Positions 30,600 through 41,819 of a stretch of 64,000 nt of DNA are shown piece by piece. The stretch covers positions 2,883,501 to 2,947,500 of the forward strand of contig NW_018344001.1 of the NCBI RefSeq assembly GCF_002099425.1, written 5' to 3'. Position 1 is the stretch's first letter; every line of letters begins with the position of its first letter. The position numbers and the translations under genes were made by a program. This DNA is from Phascolarctos cinereus. Lineage: Eukaryota > Chordata > Mammalia > Diprotodontia > Phascolarctidae. Below the pieces are notes generated by a model, which saw only the letters and a program-made list of their open reading frames with translations, was not told the origin of the DNA and made no database searches.

Positions 30600-32005
30600 G
30601 GCTCTTCCCAAAGCTTCAGTCTTGCTACTCAATGGCCTACTGGATATTTTCATCTGCATGTCCAAGAGACATCTTAAAATCATTTTGTCCGATGCTGAAC
30701 TTATTATCTTTTTCCCCAACTATCAGCTCTTCCAAAGTTCCTTATTTTTTTTAAATTTTTTTTTCATATGCTTTTGAGTTGAAAATTTTTCTCCCTTTTT
30801 CTCCCCTCCACCCTCCCCAAGATGGCGTACAATCTGACATAGGCTTTACATTTACATACCCATTAAACATATTTTCACATTAGTGAAGTCGTAAGTAAAA
30901 ATTAAAACCAATAGGAAGAACCATCAGAAAGATGAAACAAAACTCAACAGAAGGTAAAAATAAGTGAGAGCGATTCAACTTCCATAGTTCTTTCTTTGGA
31001 TGTGGACAGCATTTTCTATCCTGAGGCCTCTGGAAATGTCTTAGATCCTCGTAATGCTGAGAAGGGTTCAGTTTAACATTCTTAGTCATTGCATAACATG
31101 GCTGCTATTGCGTACAAAGTCCTCTTGGTTCTGCTCACTCAAAGTTCCTTCTTTCTGCTGAAGGTACCACCATCCTTCCAGCCTCCCGGGCTTATAACCT
31201 TGGAATTATCCTTAACTTCTTCCTCTCCCTCATCCCACAAAGCCAGTCAGCTGCCAGATCTTGCCTTTTCAACCCTCTCCTCATTTCTGACATAGCTATC
31301 ATTCGAATTCAGGCTTTTATCACCTTATTATTGCAACAGCTTCCTAACTGGTCTCTCTGACTCGTCTTTCCCATGCAGTCCAACTGGCAGACTTCTGCCA
31401 AAATAAATTTCCCTAAATGTAGATCTGACCAATAGATTTTCCTATTCGATCAACTCCAGTGGCTTCCTATTGCCTGTAGGATTAAATATAAATTCCTCCA
31501 TTTACCTTCAAAATCTCTACACAATCTGGCCCCAGCCCATCATTCCAGTCTCACTGGCTCCTGCAGTCCGTGACCCAGCCAAACCGGCCTTCTCCCTGTT
31601 CCTCACACACAACTCTCCACCTCTCGTTTTCATTTGCCTTTGCATTGGCTGTCCTCTGTGCCTGAAATGCACTCCCTCCTTACCTCAAGCATGGAGAGTC
31701 CCTCCCTTTCTTTAAGACGCGGCTCAATCACCTTCAGCCAGGAAGTCAACACTTCCTGATCCTCACAAAGGGAGTGCCCTTCCTCTGTCCCTCCCTTAGT
31801 GGCTTTTTTTCATTTGCTTTGTATAGATTTGCATTCACGAACATTATCTTGATGATGTTATCATTTTCCATGTCCTCGTCTCCTCCATTAGACCAGAAGC
31901 TCTTTGAAAGCTGAGATCATTTCATTCTTTGTTTTTATATCCCTAGTGTGGAACACAGTGCCAGACACATGGTAGGTGCCTAATCAAAACGGCTTACTGA
32001 TTAAC
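30600..32005 (+). mobile_element. L2 3' kilobase split by an L1
   Basis: Sense L2. 30600-30743: gcctactggatattttcatc, catgtccaagagacatctta, ccgatgctgaacttattatc. 31140-32005: aggtaccaccatccttccag, cttattattgcaacagcttc, agtggcttcctattgcctgt, aaatctctacacaatctggc, cattggctgtcctctgtgcc, attagaccagaagctctttg and acacagtgccagacacatgg. No intact frame. Confidence 0.92.
30744..31139 (-). mobile_element. 5'-truncated L1 (3' end), reverse
   Basis: Poly-T start, then the complement of the L1 3' UTR (tgagttgaaaatttttctcc, caccctccccaagatggcgt, agttctttctttggatgtgg, acagcattttctatcctgag) and of the ORF2 end (gcgtacaaagtcctcttggt). Flanks caaagttcctta (30733) and caaagttccttc (31140) are the target duplication. 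Confidence 0.93.
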
Positions 32006-32009
32006 TGTT

Positions 32010-32110
32010 AGTATATATGAATGCATTTGATCCTGAGGACAACTCTATGAGCTAGGGGCTATCATGATCTCCATTTGACAGATGGGGCCAGCACTCTCTC
32101 CCTTACGGCC
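32010..32110 (-). mobile_element. MIR-family SINE fragment
   Basis: Reverse: gcatttgatcctgaggacaa, ctctatgagctaggggctat, ccatttgacagatgggg. Confidence 0.75.
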
Positions 32111-32680
32111 TCCATTGTCACAAAGGTAGTAAGAAATGCATGATCTGTAAAAAGATTTGCAATTATATAATGCTATATAAACGTCCCTCCAACTGGATTC
32201 AGGGCCCAGTACTGAATAGGGGGATGAGAGTGGTTTGCATTGCACTTGGGATATCAGGCAGTGCTTCTAATTGCCTCAAATGTTTGCCTGGGGGAAAGAT
32301 CTTTAAACATCAATGTTATTCTACTGATGATACGTTGAGCAAATCAAGGTCTACCACAGCCAAATAATCCTAACCTTGGGGTACCAAAAAAGGCACCAGA
32401 AAGATTCTTGGTGGGTACCAATAGGTTATAGCATAGAACCACAGAGTCCTGGTGCTGACTGCAGTATCTGCCAAGTGAAAAATGAGCCCTCTTCATTTTT
32501 CATTCTCTGAAATCCAAGTCCCTTCATTCCTTTCACCTGTCAAATCTCCAGTGAGATCTTTTCACATTTTGGTTAGCGAGTAAAATTTCTTATCTCAGCA
32601 GAAACATTTTCTAGATAGAGGCACATGTTTATGAAGCCATCTGTATGCCCTATATAAAATGGCAAAGGTTTCCTTTTAGT
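32111..32680. other. No feature recognised
   Basis: About 570 bp that look unique. Nothing supports a gene. Confidence 0.5.
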
Positions 32681-32682
<2 letters not shown>

Positions 32683-32730
<48 letters not shown>

Positions 32731-32825
32731 ATGCACAATTCTTTTTAGCCCTTCTCCAGTGTCTAGGATAGTGCCTAGGATATAGCAGGTGCTTAACAAA
32801 TGCTTGTCGATTGATTCTTGACTGA
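32683..32825 (+). mobile_element. L2 3' end preceded by (CA)n
   Basis: (CA)n at 32683-32729, then ttctccagtgtctaggatag, gcctaggatatagcaggtgc and ttaacaaatgcttgtcgatt. Confidence 0.85.
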
Positions 32826-33109
32826 CATTTTACAAGACAAGAAGTAAAATAAGATGGAAACAAATAAATGAGATAAGACATACCTTCTGCCATTCTAGGC
32901 TTTCACAAAAATATAGGATTAGAGATAGAGTTTTAGAGCTTATCTATCCCCTAACAGCTCCCACTTATTTTTATACTATATCTTTTTATATTTAATTTTA
33001 ATGTAAGAAATTCAAAGCATTTCCATAATATAGTAGAATTTAAAAAATATGGTTGTGCATGAAAAGCAAATCTGTTACGTACAACTTACTATTCCAATTC
33101 CATAAGAAA

Positions 33110-33225
33110 ACTGTGGGTTTGATGGGGAAGGGGCTTGACTAAGGTGCCAGAGTTTATAAATTTCAGAGCCAAGATGAAAACTTGGGTTCTGTCACTCCAG
33201 ACCTAGTATGTGCTCCACTCTAATA
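33110..33225 (-). mobile_element. MIR-family SINE, decayed
   Basis: Reverse: ttgatggggaaggggcttga, gagccaagatgaaaacttgg, gttctgtcactccagaccta. Confidence 0.6.
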
Positions 33226-33247
33226 AAAAAATAATCTACCTATAATA

Positions 33248-33745
33248 AGTATACTAATCCACAAGCATTTGTGAAGCACCTACTGTGAGCCAGGCATCAT
33301 GCTAGGCACAAGAGCAACAAAGAAAGAAATGAAAGTGTCCCTGCCCTCACAGAGCTTGCATTCTAACAAGGAAGACAACATGCATATAAGGAAAGGTCAT
33401 TAAGCAAGGTAGCACTCAGGACTGGTATAGGGGAGAGGATCGAGAATGACTCCATGCACATGATAGATCCTGGACTAAGTTTTGGAGGAAACTAGAGATT
33501 TGAAGAAACAGAAGCAAGGAGAAAATGCTTTTCTGGCAGTGGGGATGCAACCTGTGAAAAGACATGGAGTCTTACAGACAACAGAGAGTGTGTTATAGAC
33601 TGAGTAAAGGAGAGAAATATGTGATAAGGCTGGACAGCAAAGTTGGAGGCAGGCCATGAAAGGCTTTAAATGACAAATGGAGGAGTTTGTTTTTGAACTG
33701 AGAGATAATAGGAATTTGAAACAGGAAGATGTTGGCAATGCCAAG
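33248..33745 (-). mobile_element. L2 3' region
   Basis: Reverse: acaagcatttgtgaagcacc, tactgtgagccaggcatcat, ccctcacagagcttgcattc, tggcagtggggatgcaacct, aaaggctttaaatgacaaat and gataataggaatttgaaaca. A 500-bp decayed copy. Confidence 0.85.
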
Positions 33746-33859
33746 TCTGTAAGGTAAATGGAATCCTAATCCATGGCATCCTAACTATTCTTCTTTAAAC
33801 CATTGGAAACTTGCATTCCCAAAGTTCTTGATGCATGTCAAACTATGTCAGGCTTTACC

Positions 33860-34205
33860 TTCCTTCTTCAGCCTAAATTCTATGATGGGGTGGTCATTTC
33901 CCAGCAAGATTCTATTTGCTCCACCATTTCTACTCTTCCAGCCAGTAGCAGATCTGGGATAGAATGGCCCATTCTTGGTTCCTCTGTATTTTGAAGGATA
34001 AAATTATCATTAAGGCTAGTGCACTCTGCAGGGGGAGGGATGGAGGTCACTGGATTGTACCTGGATTTTCAGAGCTGGCAAGGAGGTCAGTGGCTCTCTG
34101 GCTCAACTTACAGTGAATGACACTCCCCTTTACAATTACAATGTAGCCAACAGATAGTCATCCACCTTTTGCTTGAAAACCTCTGATGGTAGTGAATTTA
34201 TATCA
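33860..34205 (-). mobile_element. L3/CR1 fragments
   Basis: 34065-34205 is clear 3'-side sequence (gatagtcatccaccttttgc, ttgaaaacctctgatggtag). 33860-34020 (ctatgatggggtggtcattt, ttttgaaggataaaattatc) resembles an upstream CR1 block and is less certain. Confidence 0.6.
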
Positions 34206-34211
34206 TAAATG

Positions 34212-34460
34212 CAGCAAAAAAGCATAATGGATAGAGGATTGGCCTTCCAGTCAAGAAAGACTGAGTTCAAATCTTATCGTGGACACTTACTTAGCTGTGT
34301 GTCCCTGGGCAAGTCACTTAGCCTCTATATACCCAAGTTTCCTCATCTGTAAAATAGTGATAATAATGGTGATGACTTAATGGAGTTGTGAGGCTCAGGT
34401 GAGATAATAAACATCAAACACTCTGTAAAACTGTACAAACTACACAAATGGTAGGTATTA
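34212..34460 (+). mobile_element. MIR/THER1-like SINE, near full length
   Basis: gcataatggatagaggattg, gagttcaaatcttatcgtgg, gtgtccctgggcaagtcact, aagtttcctcatctgtaaaa, ctcaggtgagataataaaca and ggtaggtatta. Confidence 0.88.
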
Positions 34461-34479
34461 ACATTAAAATGAAGCATCA

Positions 34480-34783
34480 ATAATGGCTAGTGTCTACATA
34501 GTCCTTTAAAATCTGCAAAGCACTCTCTCTCTCTGTCTGTCTCTGTCTCTCTCTGTCTCTCTCTTTCTATATATACATATATACATACATTATGCCATTT
34601 TGATGCTCCCAACAACTCTGTGAGGTGGCTGCTATTATTATCTCCATTTTAGAGATAAAGAAATTGAAATTAAAAGATGTTAAGGTGCCTGCCCATAGCT
34701 AGAAGTGTCTGAGGCAGGATTTGAATTCAGGTCTTCCTGATTCCAAGTGCAACGTTATATGTACTATGCCATCCAGCGGCCTC
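34480..34783 (-). mobile_element. THER1-like SINE with (CT)n inside
   Basis: Reverse: ggctagtgtctacatagtcc, ctgcaaagcactc, then CT and tatata tracts (34526-34592), then gatgctcccaacaactctgt, gtctgaggcaggatttgaat and gtactatgccatccagc. Confidence 0.88.
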
Positions 34784-35289
34784 TAATTTTGGGTTGACAA
34801 AAAGCTGGCACATCTATTTATTGTTGGCAGGCCGCCTGCCCGATTTTTAGTATGGTCATGAACTGGCTTGTTAACACCTGGCTGCATGTCAGCTGCTGAG
34901 GGGATTCCCTCTAGAGGTCAGCCTCACAGTGAAAGGCCTGAGGTTGATGGCTGCCCAGCACCATGTGAATGAATTGCAGAAACATTTTCTGAGGGAATGT
35001 TTGCAAGTTTTCTCTGATTTCAGCTTCCTCTTTTTCTTGGGGCACCATATGCCTTTAAAGGGAAATAGTGGTCTGAAGGCTGGATTTGCAATGGATGGAA
35101 GCAGAGAGAAATCTGCAGAGAAGGGAAGGGAAACACTGACAAGCAAGAACAGGGATGTTCCCCCTCTTTTCTTCTGGTGACAAGGTAGTAGGAGGCATAG
35201 GAACTTTGGTGGGCTGTGAGTGGGAGCAGCATCTTTGTCTTGCTTTAGCCTACTCCAAATTATCTTATATTTGTACATGTCTATATGTT
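34784..35289. other. No feature recognised
   Basis: About 500 bp crossed by a 143-codon minus-strand open frame (34889-35320). It shows no motif, signal or homology that I recognise, so I leave it uncalled. Confidence 0.45.
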
Positions 35290-35369
35290 GAATCCCTACA
35301 GCAGAACGTAAGCTTCTCAAAGAAAGGAACTGCTTTTTCTTTTTTATTGCCAGTGTCTAGTGCAGAACC

Positions 35370-35415
<46 letters not shown>

Positions 35416-35490
35416 ACCTATAAAGTACCTGTGTTGGGCAATGCAATACACACTTATACCTTGGCTATATAAATATGCGATTGAATTCAG
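35290..35490 (+). mobile_element. L2 3' end with (CA)n
   Basis: gcagaacgtaagcttctcaa, agaaaggaactgctttttct, tgccagtgtctagtgcagaa, then (CA)n at 35371-35413 and ttgggcaatgcaatacacac. Confidence 0.7.
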
Positions 35491-35654
35491 TTGAAAGCCG
35501 AGTGACTTTTATCAGGCTATAAATTAGTGGAAGTTGTGAAACTAGAGAACAGAAGTGAGAGCTCTCCCCTGAGGCAGCAGTTTCATGGGGTGTTTACAAG
35601 GCCACCTTGGGAGGTTTTTTCCTGGTCCTTTTTGGGTATAACTGTAGTTTAATA

Positions 35655-35905
35655 GCTAGCTGACATTTGTGTAGTGCTTCAAGGTTTGCAAATCCCTGTA
35701 CATGTGTTCAATCATTTGATCGTGATACAACTCTAGGAGGGAAGTACTATTATTATCCCCATTTTGCCTCTGAGAACACTGAGGTAGAGTGAGGTTAAGG
35801 GACTTGGCCAGGGTCCTGCAGCTAATGTGACAGTGTTTGAAGGAGGATTGAACTGGAATCCTCCTGACTCCAAGGCCAGCACTCCTGCTCACAGTGCCAC
35901 TTCAT
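35655..35905 (-). mobile_element. THER1/MIR-like SINE
   Basis: Reverse: tgacatttgtgtagtgcttc, aaggtttgcaaatccctgta, attattatccccattttgcc, gggacttggccagggtcctg and agtgccacttc. Confidence 0.88.
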
Positions 35906-36919
35906 GATGATGGGTCAATGGAGTTCTAAGACTTTTCTTTGAGCCTGGTGTCTATATGATTTATTCCTCAGGATTCTGGAGGGTGGAAAATCCAATTTTA
36001 GCAGAATTATGTGCATCTTTGTACAAACAGATGGTTATCCTGATTATAAGAGTCTAAATTCCCCATGCAAAGAAATTATTTGGTTGGGTTGGCTCATTTA
36101 ATTTTGAGCTAAAAATGGCCTAATATGTATTTTATTCCTGTGTGCTCAATAAACAGCCAGAAAGTACTTAGCATGCATTTGAGTCCTAGGTGCTCAATCA
36201 ACATCCATTTCGAAGCAGGATTTGCATGTTGTGGTAGAGTCTAAGAAGTCATGCTATGGTCCACTCTCAGGAGAGTTTTGAGTCACCAGACTATTTCTTC
36301 TGGAAAAAAAACAAAAACAAAAAACAAAACAAAAAAACCCTGACAACCACAACTGGGAAGCTTGGTCTTCTAGAGAAGGCAAGGGCTGTCTTTCTCTTCC
36401 CTCGGAAGAATGTGAGCAGTCTTTGTAACATCGTTCCACCCGAAGATTTATTAGTCAAGTCATTTTAAGTATTGTCCTTGGATGAACACCTACAGTCAAA
36501 GATTTCACAGGAAGCTGATTACAAACACTCTGATTATCTCCTGTGAATGCTTCGTAGCATTCCTTTTTAAACTAGGATTTCAATTCTCCTCTGTTAGAGA
36601 ATTAAATTAGCTGCTGCCAGAGAAGAGGTAATTTATTTCATATGGAAAAATATTTCAGAGTTTCTTTGATGCATTTCACAGGCTCCCCTTCATGGTTTGT
36701 TGGAGGAAAAGGGTTTTGGCATACATTATTTTAATTGTTTCCATGGTTACTTAAAGTCTGGAGCTGATGAGACTAAGGTCCCACAAGATTCAGGTTAGCA
36801 TTCTCTTTTTCTGTGTCACCCGGGCTATAGTAAGCCTCTGCATACATGAGTTCTTTTGGTCCCAAGGGCACTCCAAGCAAGGAAGTGAAAAATGATCAGC
36901 ACAATGGAGAGATTCCTCT
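35906..36919. other. Mostly unassigned sequence
   Basis: About 1 kb. Short hints of an L2 end near 36145-36210 (gtgctcaataaaca, gtgctcaatcaacatcc) and an A-rich run at 36304-36336. Otherwise nothing is recognised. Confidence 0.45.
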
Positions 36920-37315
36920 AGTTGGCATATATCCCTAGGAGGGCGAAGACAGAAATGTTCCACACACATCAAAATATGCAGTCTTTGTTGTGACAAGCAA
37001 AACGTGGAAGCTAAGTAGGAACTCAGGTTGAGGACTGGCCAGACAAATTTAAGAATATGAAAACAATAAAATGTTATCATGCCACGGAATCAATGCCCAT
37101 CATAAATTCAGAAAATGGAAGACTTCTGCAAACTGATCTTGAGTGATAAAAGCAGAACCAAGAAAACACCATATACGATGACTAGAATATGTAAAACAAC
37201 AAAAAAATAAATAGAGTAATATAGCTATAGGGACCATGCATGTTCCCAAAGAAGAGATGAGAAAATCCACCATGTCACCATCTTTGCAGAGGTGAGGAAC
37301 ACTTCACTTTACTTA
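36920..37315 (+). mobile_element. Old L1 ORF2 3' fragment
   Basis: gcatatatccctaggagggc, acatcaaaatatgcagtctt, gtggaagctaagtaggaact, gcaaactgatcttgagtgat, aaaagcagaaccaagaaaac and accatatacgatgactagaa are decayed versions of the C-terminal L1 ORF2 region. More diverged than the other L1 copies, so probably an older subfamily. Confidence 0.75.
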
Positions 37316-37317
37316 TC

Positions 37318-37385
37318 TCTAGACTACAAAGCTGGGCACATAATAAGTCCTTAATAAATGCTTCTCGATTGTCTGAGTGATTCTA
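37318..37385 (+). mobile_element. L2 3' tip
   Basis: gggcacataataagtcctta and ataaatgcttctcgattgtc. Confidence 0.75.
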
Positions 37386-37479
37386 TCAGAGTTGATTGAC
37401 GCCTTGCTTAGTTTTGCCAAATTATTTCTTTTGTTTCCTCTTTCTTTCTTATTCTTGTTAAAAGGGATGGTTCTGCATT

Positions 37480-38240
37480 CAGCAATGAATAGAAACAGTT
37501 AAAGGACATGAACAGGCAGTTCTCGATGGAAGACATCCAAAATCTCAACAGTTACATAAAAAATTGCTCCCAATCACTAATGATTAGAGAAATACAAAGT
37601 AAAGCAAGTCTAAGTTTATACTCACATCCATCAGATTGGTAAAGATGACCAAAAAGCAAAAGAGGAAACATTGGAGGGATTAGGGGAAGTAGGCACGTTA
37701 ACATATTGCTGGTAGAGGTGTGAATTGGTACAGCCATCCTGAAGATCAATTTGGAACTATGCTTCCAAATTAACTTGTGAAAACTCTTTAACCCAGAGAG
37801 AGCCTTGTGAGTTCCATACCCTAAAGAGATCAAAGAAAGGCAGAGGACCCATGTGTACAAAAATAGTGATAGCATCACTTTTTGTTGCGGCAGAGAACTG
37901 GAAAATGAAGATGCCCATCAATTGGGAATGGCTGAACCAATTATGGTATATGACCAAAATGGAATATTATCATACTATAAGAAATGACAAAATGGATAAT
38001 TTTAAAGAAACCTAGGAAGATGTGCTAGAGAAGGAAATGGCAAACCACTCTGGTATCTTTGCTAAGAAAATCCCAAATGGGGTCAGAAAGAGTCAGACAG
38101 GACTGAAATGACTCAACACCACCACCACCACCAACAGGAAGACTCATATAAACTGAAGCAGAGTGAAGGGAGCAGACCTAGGAGAACAATTTAGACAATG
38201 ACAATATTGTAAAGACAAACAACTTGACATTCAGTCCACA
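37480..38240 (+). mobile_element. Old L1 ORF2 3' region, split by an RTE-type tail
   Basis: tgaacaggcagttctcgatg, gaaatacaaagtaaagcaag, accaaaaagcaaaagaggaa, gaagatgcccatcaattggg, aatggctgaaccaattatgg and gaatattatcatactataag, then after the insert gaagcagagtgaagggagca. Matches the same ORF2 part as 46690-47614 but is clearly more diverged. Confidence 0.85.
38022..38135 (+). mobile_element. RTE/MAR1 3' tail inserted in L1
   Basis: gagaaggaaatggcaaacca, ctctggtatctttgctaaga, aaaatcccaaatggggtcag, aaagagtcagacaggactga, then accaccacc. No SINE head, so it is a 5'-truncated MAR1 or the end of an RTE LINE. aggaaga on both sides is a possible short duplication. Confidence 0.85.
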
Positions 38241-38289
38241 GGCTGACCATGCCAATCAACCAATGAATCAGTCATCAAGCATCTTAACA

Positions 38290-38560
38290 GCTCTTCACAA
38301 CCCTGCTTTCCCTTCTTTGGACACTATATAGGCTATCAAAATGTGGTATCAAGAAATGAACAGAATATTTCAGAAATGGTAAGCTCGAGGTACTGTGTGG
38401 TAGGATCATCATCTCACAAATCTTCACACAATGCTTCTCTTAATGTTGCCTAAGTCTATAGGAGAGTTAATGGATTCCATACTGTATTGTCAACCCCCTG
38501 AGTTTCTCAGAGTATAAAAGCACTGCCCCTTTACTACTCACCCATGAACTAAGTGTGTGT
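38290..38560 (-). mobile_element. L3/CR1 fragment
   Basis: Reverse: ggacactatataggctatca, tcaagaaatgaacagaatat, tgcttctcttaatgttgcct, aagtctataggagag and gtattgtcaaccccctgag fit the 3'-proximal CR1 region (agctatgcttctcttaatgc in better copies). Confidence 0.68.
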
Positions 38561-38734
38561 AGCCATATACCAAAACACCCTCAATCCTTACCACCTTCTT
38601 TGTCTTCCCTCCTTTCACTATAGGGTGGAGTGACTGTTGGACATTCAGATAGCCAAGTGTCTTCGGAGAATCCTCTAGATGATGGGTTTATCCAGACCTC
38701 TATTCAAAGACTGATAGTTGGAAAGCATTGTTTC

Positions 38735-38960
38735 TGGGAGAGAACTGGGACTTGAAGTCAGGAAGCCTGGGTCTGAGTCTTACCTCACAGGACCAAGATT
38801 TAACCTCAGTCACCAGCTGTGTTAACTTGGACACTTCTCTGTATCCCAATTTATTCACCTAACAAATGAGGTTAATTACAAGAGTAAGACATCTTACCTA
38901 CTGCCCAAGGTTACTGTGAAGAAAGGACTTGGATAACCTTAAAGTTATGATAATAATATA
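38735..38960 (+). mobile_element. MIR-family SINE
   Basis: Sense: gaagtcaggaagcctgggtc, accagctgtgttaacttgga, aatgaggttaattacaagag, aggttactgtgaagaaagga and aaccttaaagttatgataat. Confidence 0.75.
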
Positions 38961-39164
38961 ATAATTACAATTATAATAATAATTTAAGTGATTATTCTTA
39001 TCTAAGTGATTTCTATAATTCATAATTAATATCTACTTTTGTTGTACCTCTATTATTATGTCTGCTTTTAGTTAATAGGACATTCATTTTAGTACGTCTT
39101 CTTTTACCTGAGTTAACTGGTCTATGATGGGGTAATAAAATCATGGATTAAGATCTGGGGCAGT

Positions 39165-39325
39165 AGGGCCCTTTTAGGCTATTTAGTCTAATTTTACTAT
39201 TTTATAGAGGAGTAAACTGAGTCCCAGAAAGAAAAGATGACTTGTCCAGGGTCACACAGGATTTGAAAGTCTCTCCTTTGATTCCAAAGACTGCTGACTT
39301 TCCCACTGTCTTGAGACCTTCCTAG
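39165..39325 (-). mobile_element. MIR3-like SINE
   Basis: Reverse: gcccttttaggctatttagt, agtaaactgagtcccagaaa, gacttgtccagggtcacaca and tttgattccaaagactgctg. Confidence 0.82.
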
Positions 39326-39362
39326 AAATTGTACACTAGTTAAGCCTTAATCTAATCTAAGT

Positions 39363-39625
39363 CATTCAATCAACAAGCCGTTATTAAATGCTTACTCTGT
39401 GCCAGGGAGGACAGAGTCAGGCAGTGATCACAGCCAATGCAAAGACACGGAGATGGGAGATAGTTTGCCATAAGAATAGTAAAGAGGCTAGCTTGGCTGG
39501 ACTGTATGGTGTATCAAAATAGTACTGTGTAATAATGCTGGGAAAGGAGGTTGGGACCAGGTAGTGAAGGACTTTAAATACCTAACAGGAATTTATATTT
39601 GATCTTAATGGAGGGAACTGCTGAC
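39363..39625 (-). mobile_element. L2 3' region
   Basis: Reverse: tcaatcaacaagccgttatt, aaatgcttactctgtgccag, gaaggactttaaatacctaa and atttatatttgatcttaatg. Confidence 0.8.
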
Positions 39626-40554
39626 CTTTAGCCATCAGTTTGAAAGAGCTCAAATAGTTTAGGAAGAACTCTTACTAGTGTTAGAGCCTGTCACCTACTA
39701 AAGTCCCTTCCTTTGTGTCAGAGAAGAGAGAGGGGAGAGTGAGGTCATCTGGTACAATCAGATAGGCAGCTCTCAGTTGAACCCTCTCTGCACATTTACT
39801 CAGCCTCACCTGGCCTTGAATCCTACATTCTCCCTACCTAATCTCTGTTCTCCACTATGTACAGACTGGTTTGATCAAAGATACTTCAATTTTATATTAT
39901 TTTTCTTACTGCTATAAACACTGGCCAACGATAAGTCCCTGTGGAAGAGGTGATGTAATCAGCCTACCCTTTAGCAGCAGCACAGACTGGACAGAAGCAT
40001 CCCTGGGGAGCCCCCAGGCCATGCTACACATGCTTTTTTGTCCTCACGTTACTCTATTTTGTCTAATGGTAAGAATGGCCAGATGGGCCCCCGACAGCTG
40101 TAACCTGCTACAGGTTTTCCAACATATGTCAGAGCCTGGTGACTTCATCTTCCCAGTGGTAGAGTGACTTTATTCAAAAGCACAGGGGTACACAAACCCC
40201 AAAGTCAACCTTTCAAAGTCCACCTTCAAGTGATCTCTGGGGAACTCAGCTAGGCACAGTTTAATTGATGAGATAACCTGAGTAAAGAGCCCCTTCACAT
40301 TTTCCCAAGAGCATGGGGGTTAGGGATCACCAGGTCAGAGAAGCCAGAGAAGAGTCTGTTCTTTCCTTGTCCAGGATGGCATTCTTGCACTGGGATACCA
40401 CCTCTGCCACATATTTATGCCTACTTTCAACCTTCATCTTCATCTCCTTCCACTGGAACTCCAGACTCTGCTCTGGGTCCTCTCACTTTGATGAGTGGAC
40501 TGTTGCCTTGTTTTACTGAGGCCTCAGATCTCCATGCCACTTCACCAAGCTGTC
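39626..40554. other. No feature recognised
   Basis: About 930 bp, repeat-poor. Open frames of 68 and 98 codons occur but show no motif. May be single-copy host sequence. Confidence 0.5.
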
Positions 40555-40745
40555 GTTCATGAACTCTGTGACCCTTTGCAAATCACTTCACCTGTCTGTT
40601 CCTCTAAGAAAACTGTGCTTCAGTTTCCTTATCTATAAAGTGGGGATAATAACAATACCTATCTCACAAAGTTGTTGTGAAGATTGAATGAACATATATA
40701 CCTTTGCAAATCTTAAAGACTAGCAATGATGACGTTGATGCTAAT
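40555..40745 (+). mobile_element. MIR/THER1-like SINE
   Basis: Sense: ctgtgaccctttgcaaatca, cagtttccttatctataaag, tggggataataacaatacct, ctcacaaagttgttgtgaag and cctttgcaaatcttaaagac. Confidence 0.85.
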
Positions 40746-40829
40746 GATGATGACACTGAATTCCCTTCCCTCTTTGTAGCATGATTTAAGTATTATTTTC
40801 TTCCATTAAAATGTGAGGTGAGAGGGGAG

Positions 40830-41190
40830 GGAATAAGCATTTATTAAGCATCTACTGTGTGCCAGGAGAAAGAAATGGCAAATCACTGTAGTGTCTTTGC
40901 CAAAGAAACCCCAAATGGAGTCACAAAGAGTCGGACATGACTGAAACAACTGAACACCAACAGCAAAGCGTGCCAGGTACTGTGCTAAGTATTTTACAAA
41001 TAATATCTTACTTGATCTTCACGACAACCCTGGTAGTAGGTGCTGCTATGATTCCCATTTTACAGCTGAGGAAACTGAGGCATACAGAAATTAAGTGACT
41101 TGACTAGGTTCACACAGCTAGTATGTGTCTGAGGCTGTATTTGGACTCAGGGCTTCCTGACTCCAAGGCTCAGCTCTTGACTTGGCTGCC
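40830..41190 (-). mobile_element. MIR SINE split by an RTE-type tail
   Basis: Reverse MIR: ataagcatttattaagcatc, tactgtgtgccagg, then after the insert gtgccaggtactgtgctaag, cacgacaaccctggtagtag, gaggaaactgaggcatacag and ctgactccaaggctcagctc. Confidence 0.9.
40868..40973 (+). mobile_element. RTE/MAR1 3' tail with exact 8-bp duplication
   Basis: agaaagaaatggcaaatcac, tgtagtgtctttgccaaaga, aaccccaaatggagtcacaa, gagtcggacatgactgaaac, then aacaccaacagcaaagc. gtgccagg is present on both sides and occurs once in an uninterrupted MIR, which proves the insertion. Confidence 0.92.
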
Positions 41191-41191
41191 T

Positions 41192-41305
41192 GTGAACTCC
41201 TGGAGGGCAAGGACTGTCCTGCTTGACTGTGTTTGGATTCCCAGGGGTTGGCACAGTGCCTGGCACACAGTAGGCACCTAATAAGTACTTTATCTGTCTA
41301 TTTAG
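41192..41305 (+). mobile_element. L2 3' end
   Basis: aactcctggagggcaaggac, cacagtgcctggcacacagt and aggcacctaataagtacttt. Confidence 0.88.
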
Positions 41306-41344
41306 TAGCTGGGGATAGGAGAAGATATTTCATAGACTTGTCAT

Positions 41345-41440
41345 CCAAGTAGTTGTAATGACCAGATGAGATGCTATTTGGGAAGAATTTCGCAAAACTT
41401 CAAGCGCTGCGGAAATGTTTGATGTTATGACCATCTCATT
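41345..41440 (+). mobile_element. THER1/MIR 3' half
   Basis: aagtagttgtaatgaccaga, tgagatgctatttgggaaga and aaacttcaagcgctgcggaa. Two CpGs remain in the tail. Confidence 0.7.
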
Positions 41441-41585
41441 CAGAAAACTGGAAGACCTAGCCTCAAAGCCTTGTTTTGCTTTCACAGAAATCCCAGACTC
41501 TCAAAGTTCAAAGGACTATTGGGGCCATACTGGCCAAAACCACACATGACTTAGAATTTTGCATCCTCTAAGTGATCAGCTAGAG

Positions 41586-41802
41586 TAGGAATTCTTAATC
41601 TGGGGTCTATTCATTTATCTTAAAAATATTTTGATAACTATTTCAATATAACCAATAGCCCTTGTCAGGCTAGGTATTTTATTTTTGGAAGTAGAAAAAA
41701 AGTAGAAAAAGTAGAAAAAAAAAACCTTGTTCTGAGGCAAGGTCCTTGGACTTCACTAGATTGGCGAAGGGGTCAAGATATGCAAAATAGGTTAGAACCC
41801 TG
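41586..41802 (+). mobile_element. hAT-type DNA transposon, second copy
   Basis: Left aggaattcttaatctggggt, right gttagaaccctg. Interior gataactatttcaatataac and aaccttgttctgaggcaagg match the copy at 29734. It also contains a (gtagaaaaa)3 stretch. Confidence 0.8.
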
Positions 41803-41819
41803 CTCCAAAGAAAAGAAGC

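Noticed and set aside
34889-35320. 143-codon minus-strand open frame
   Set aside because: No recognisable motif, no splice context, and competing open frames on both strands; not enough for a gene call.
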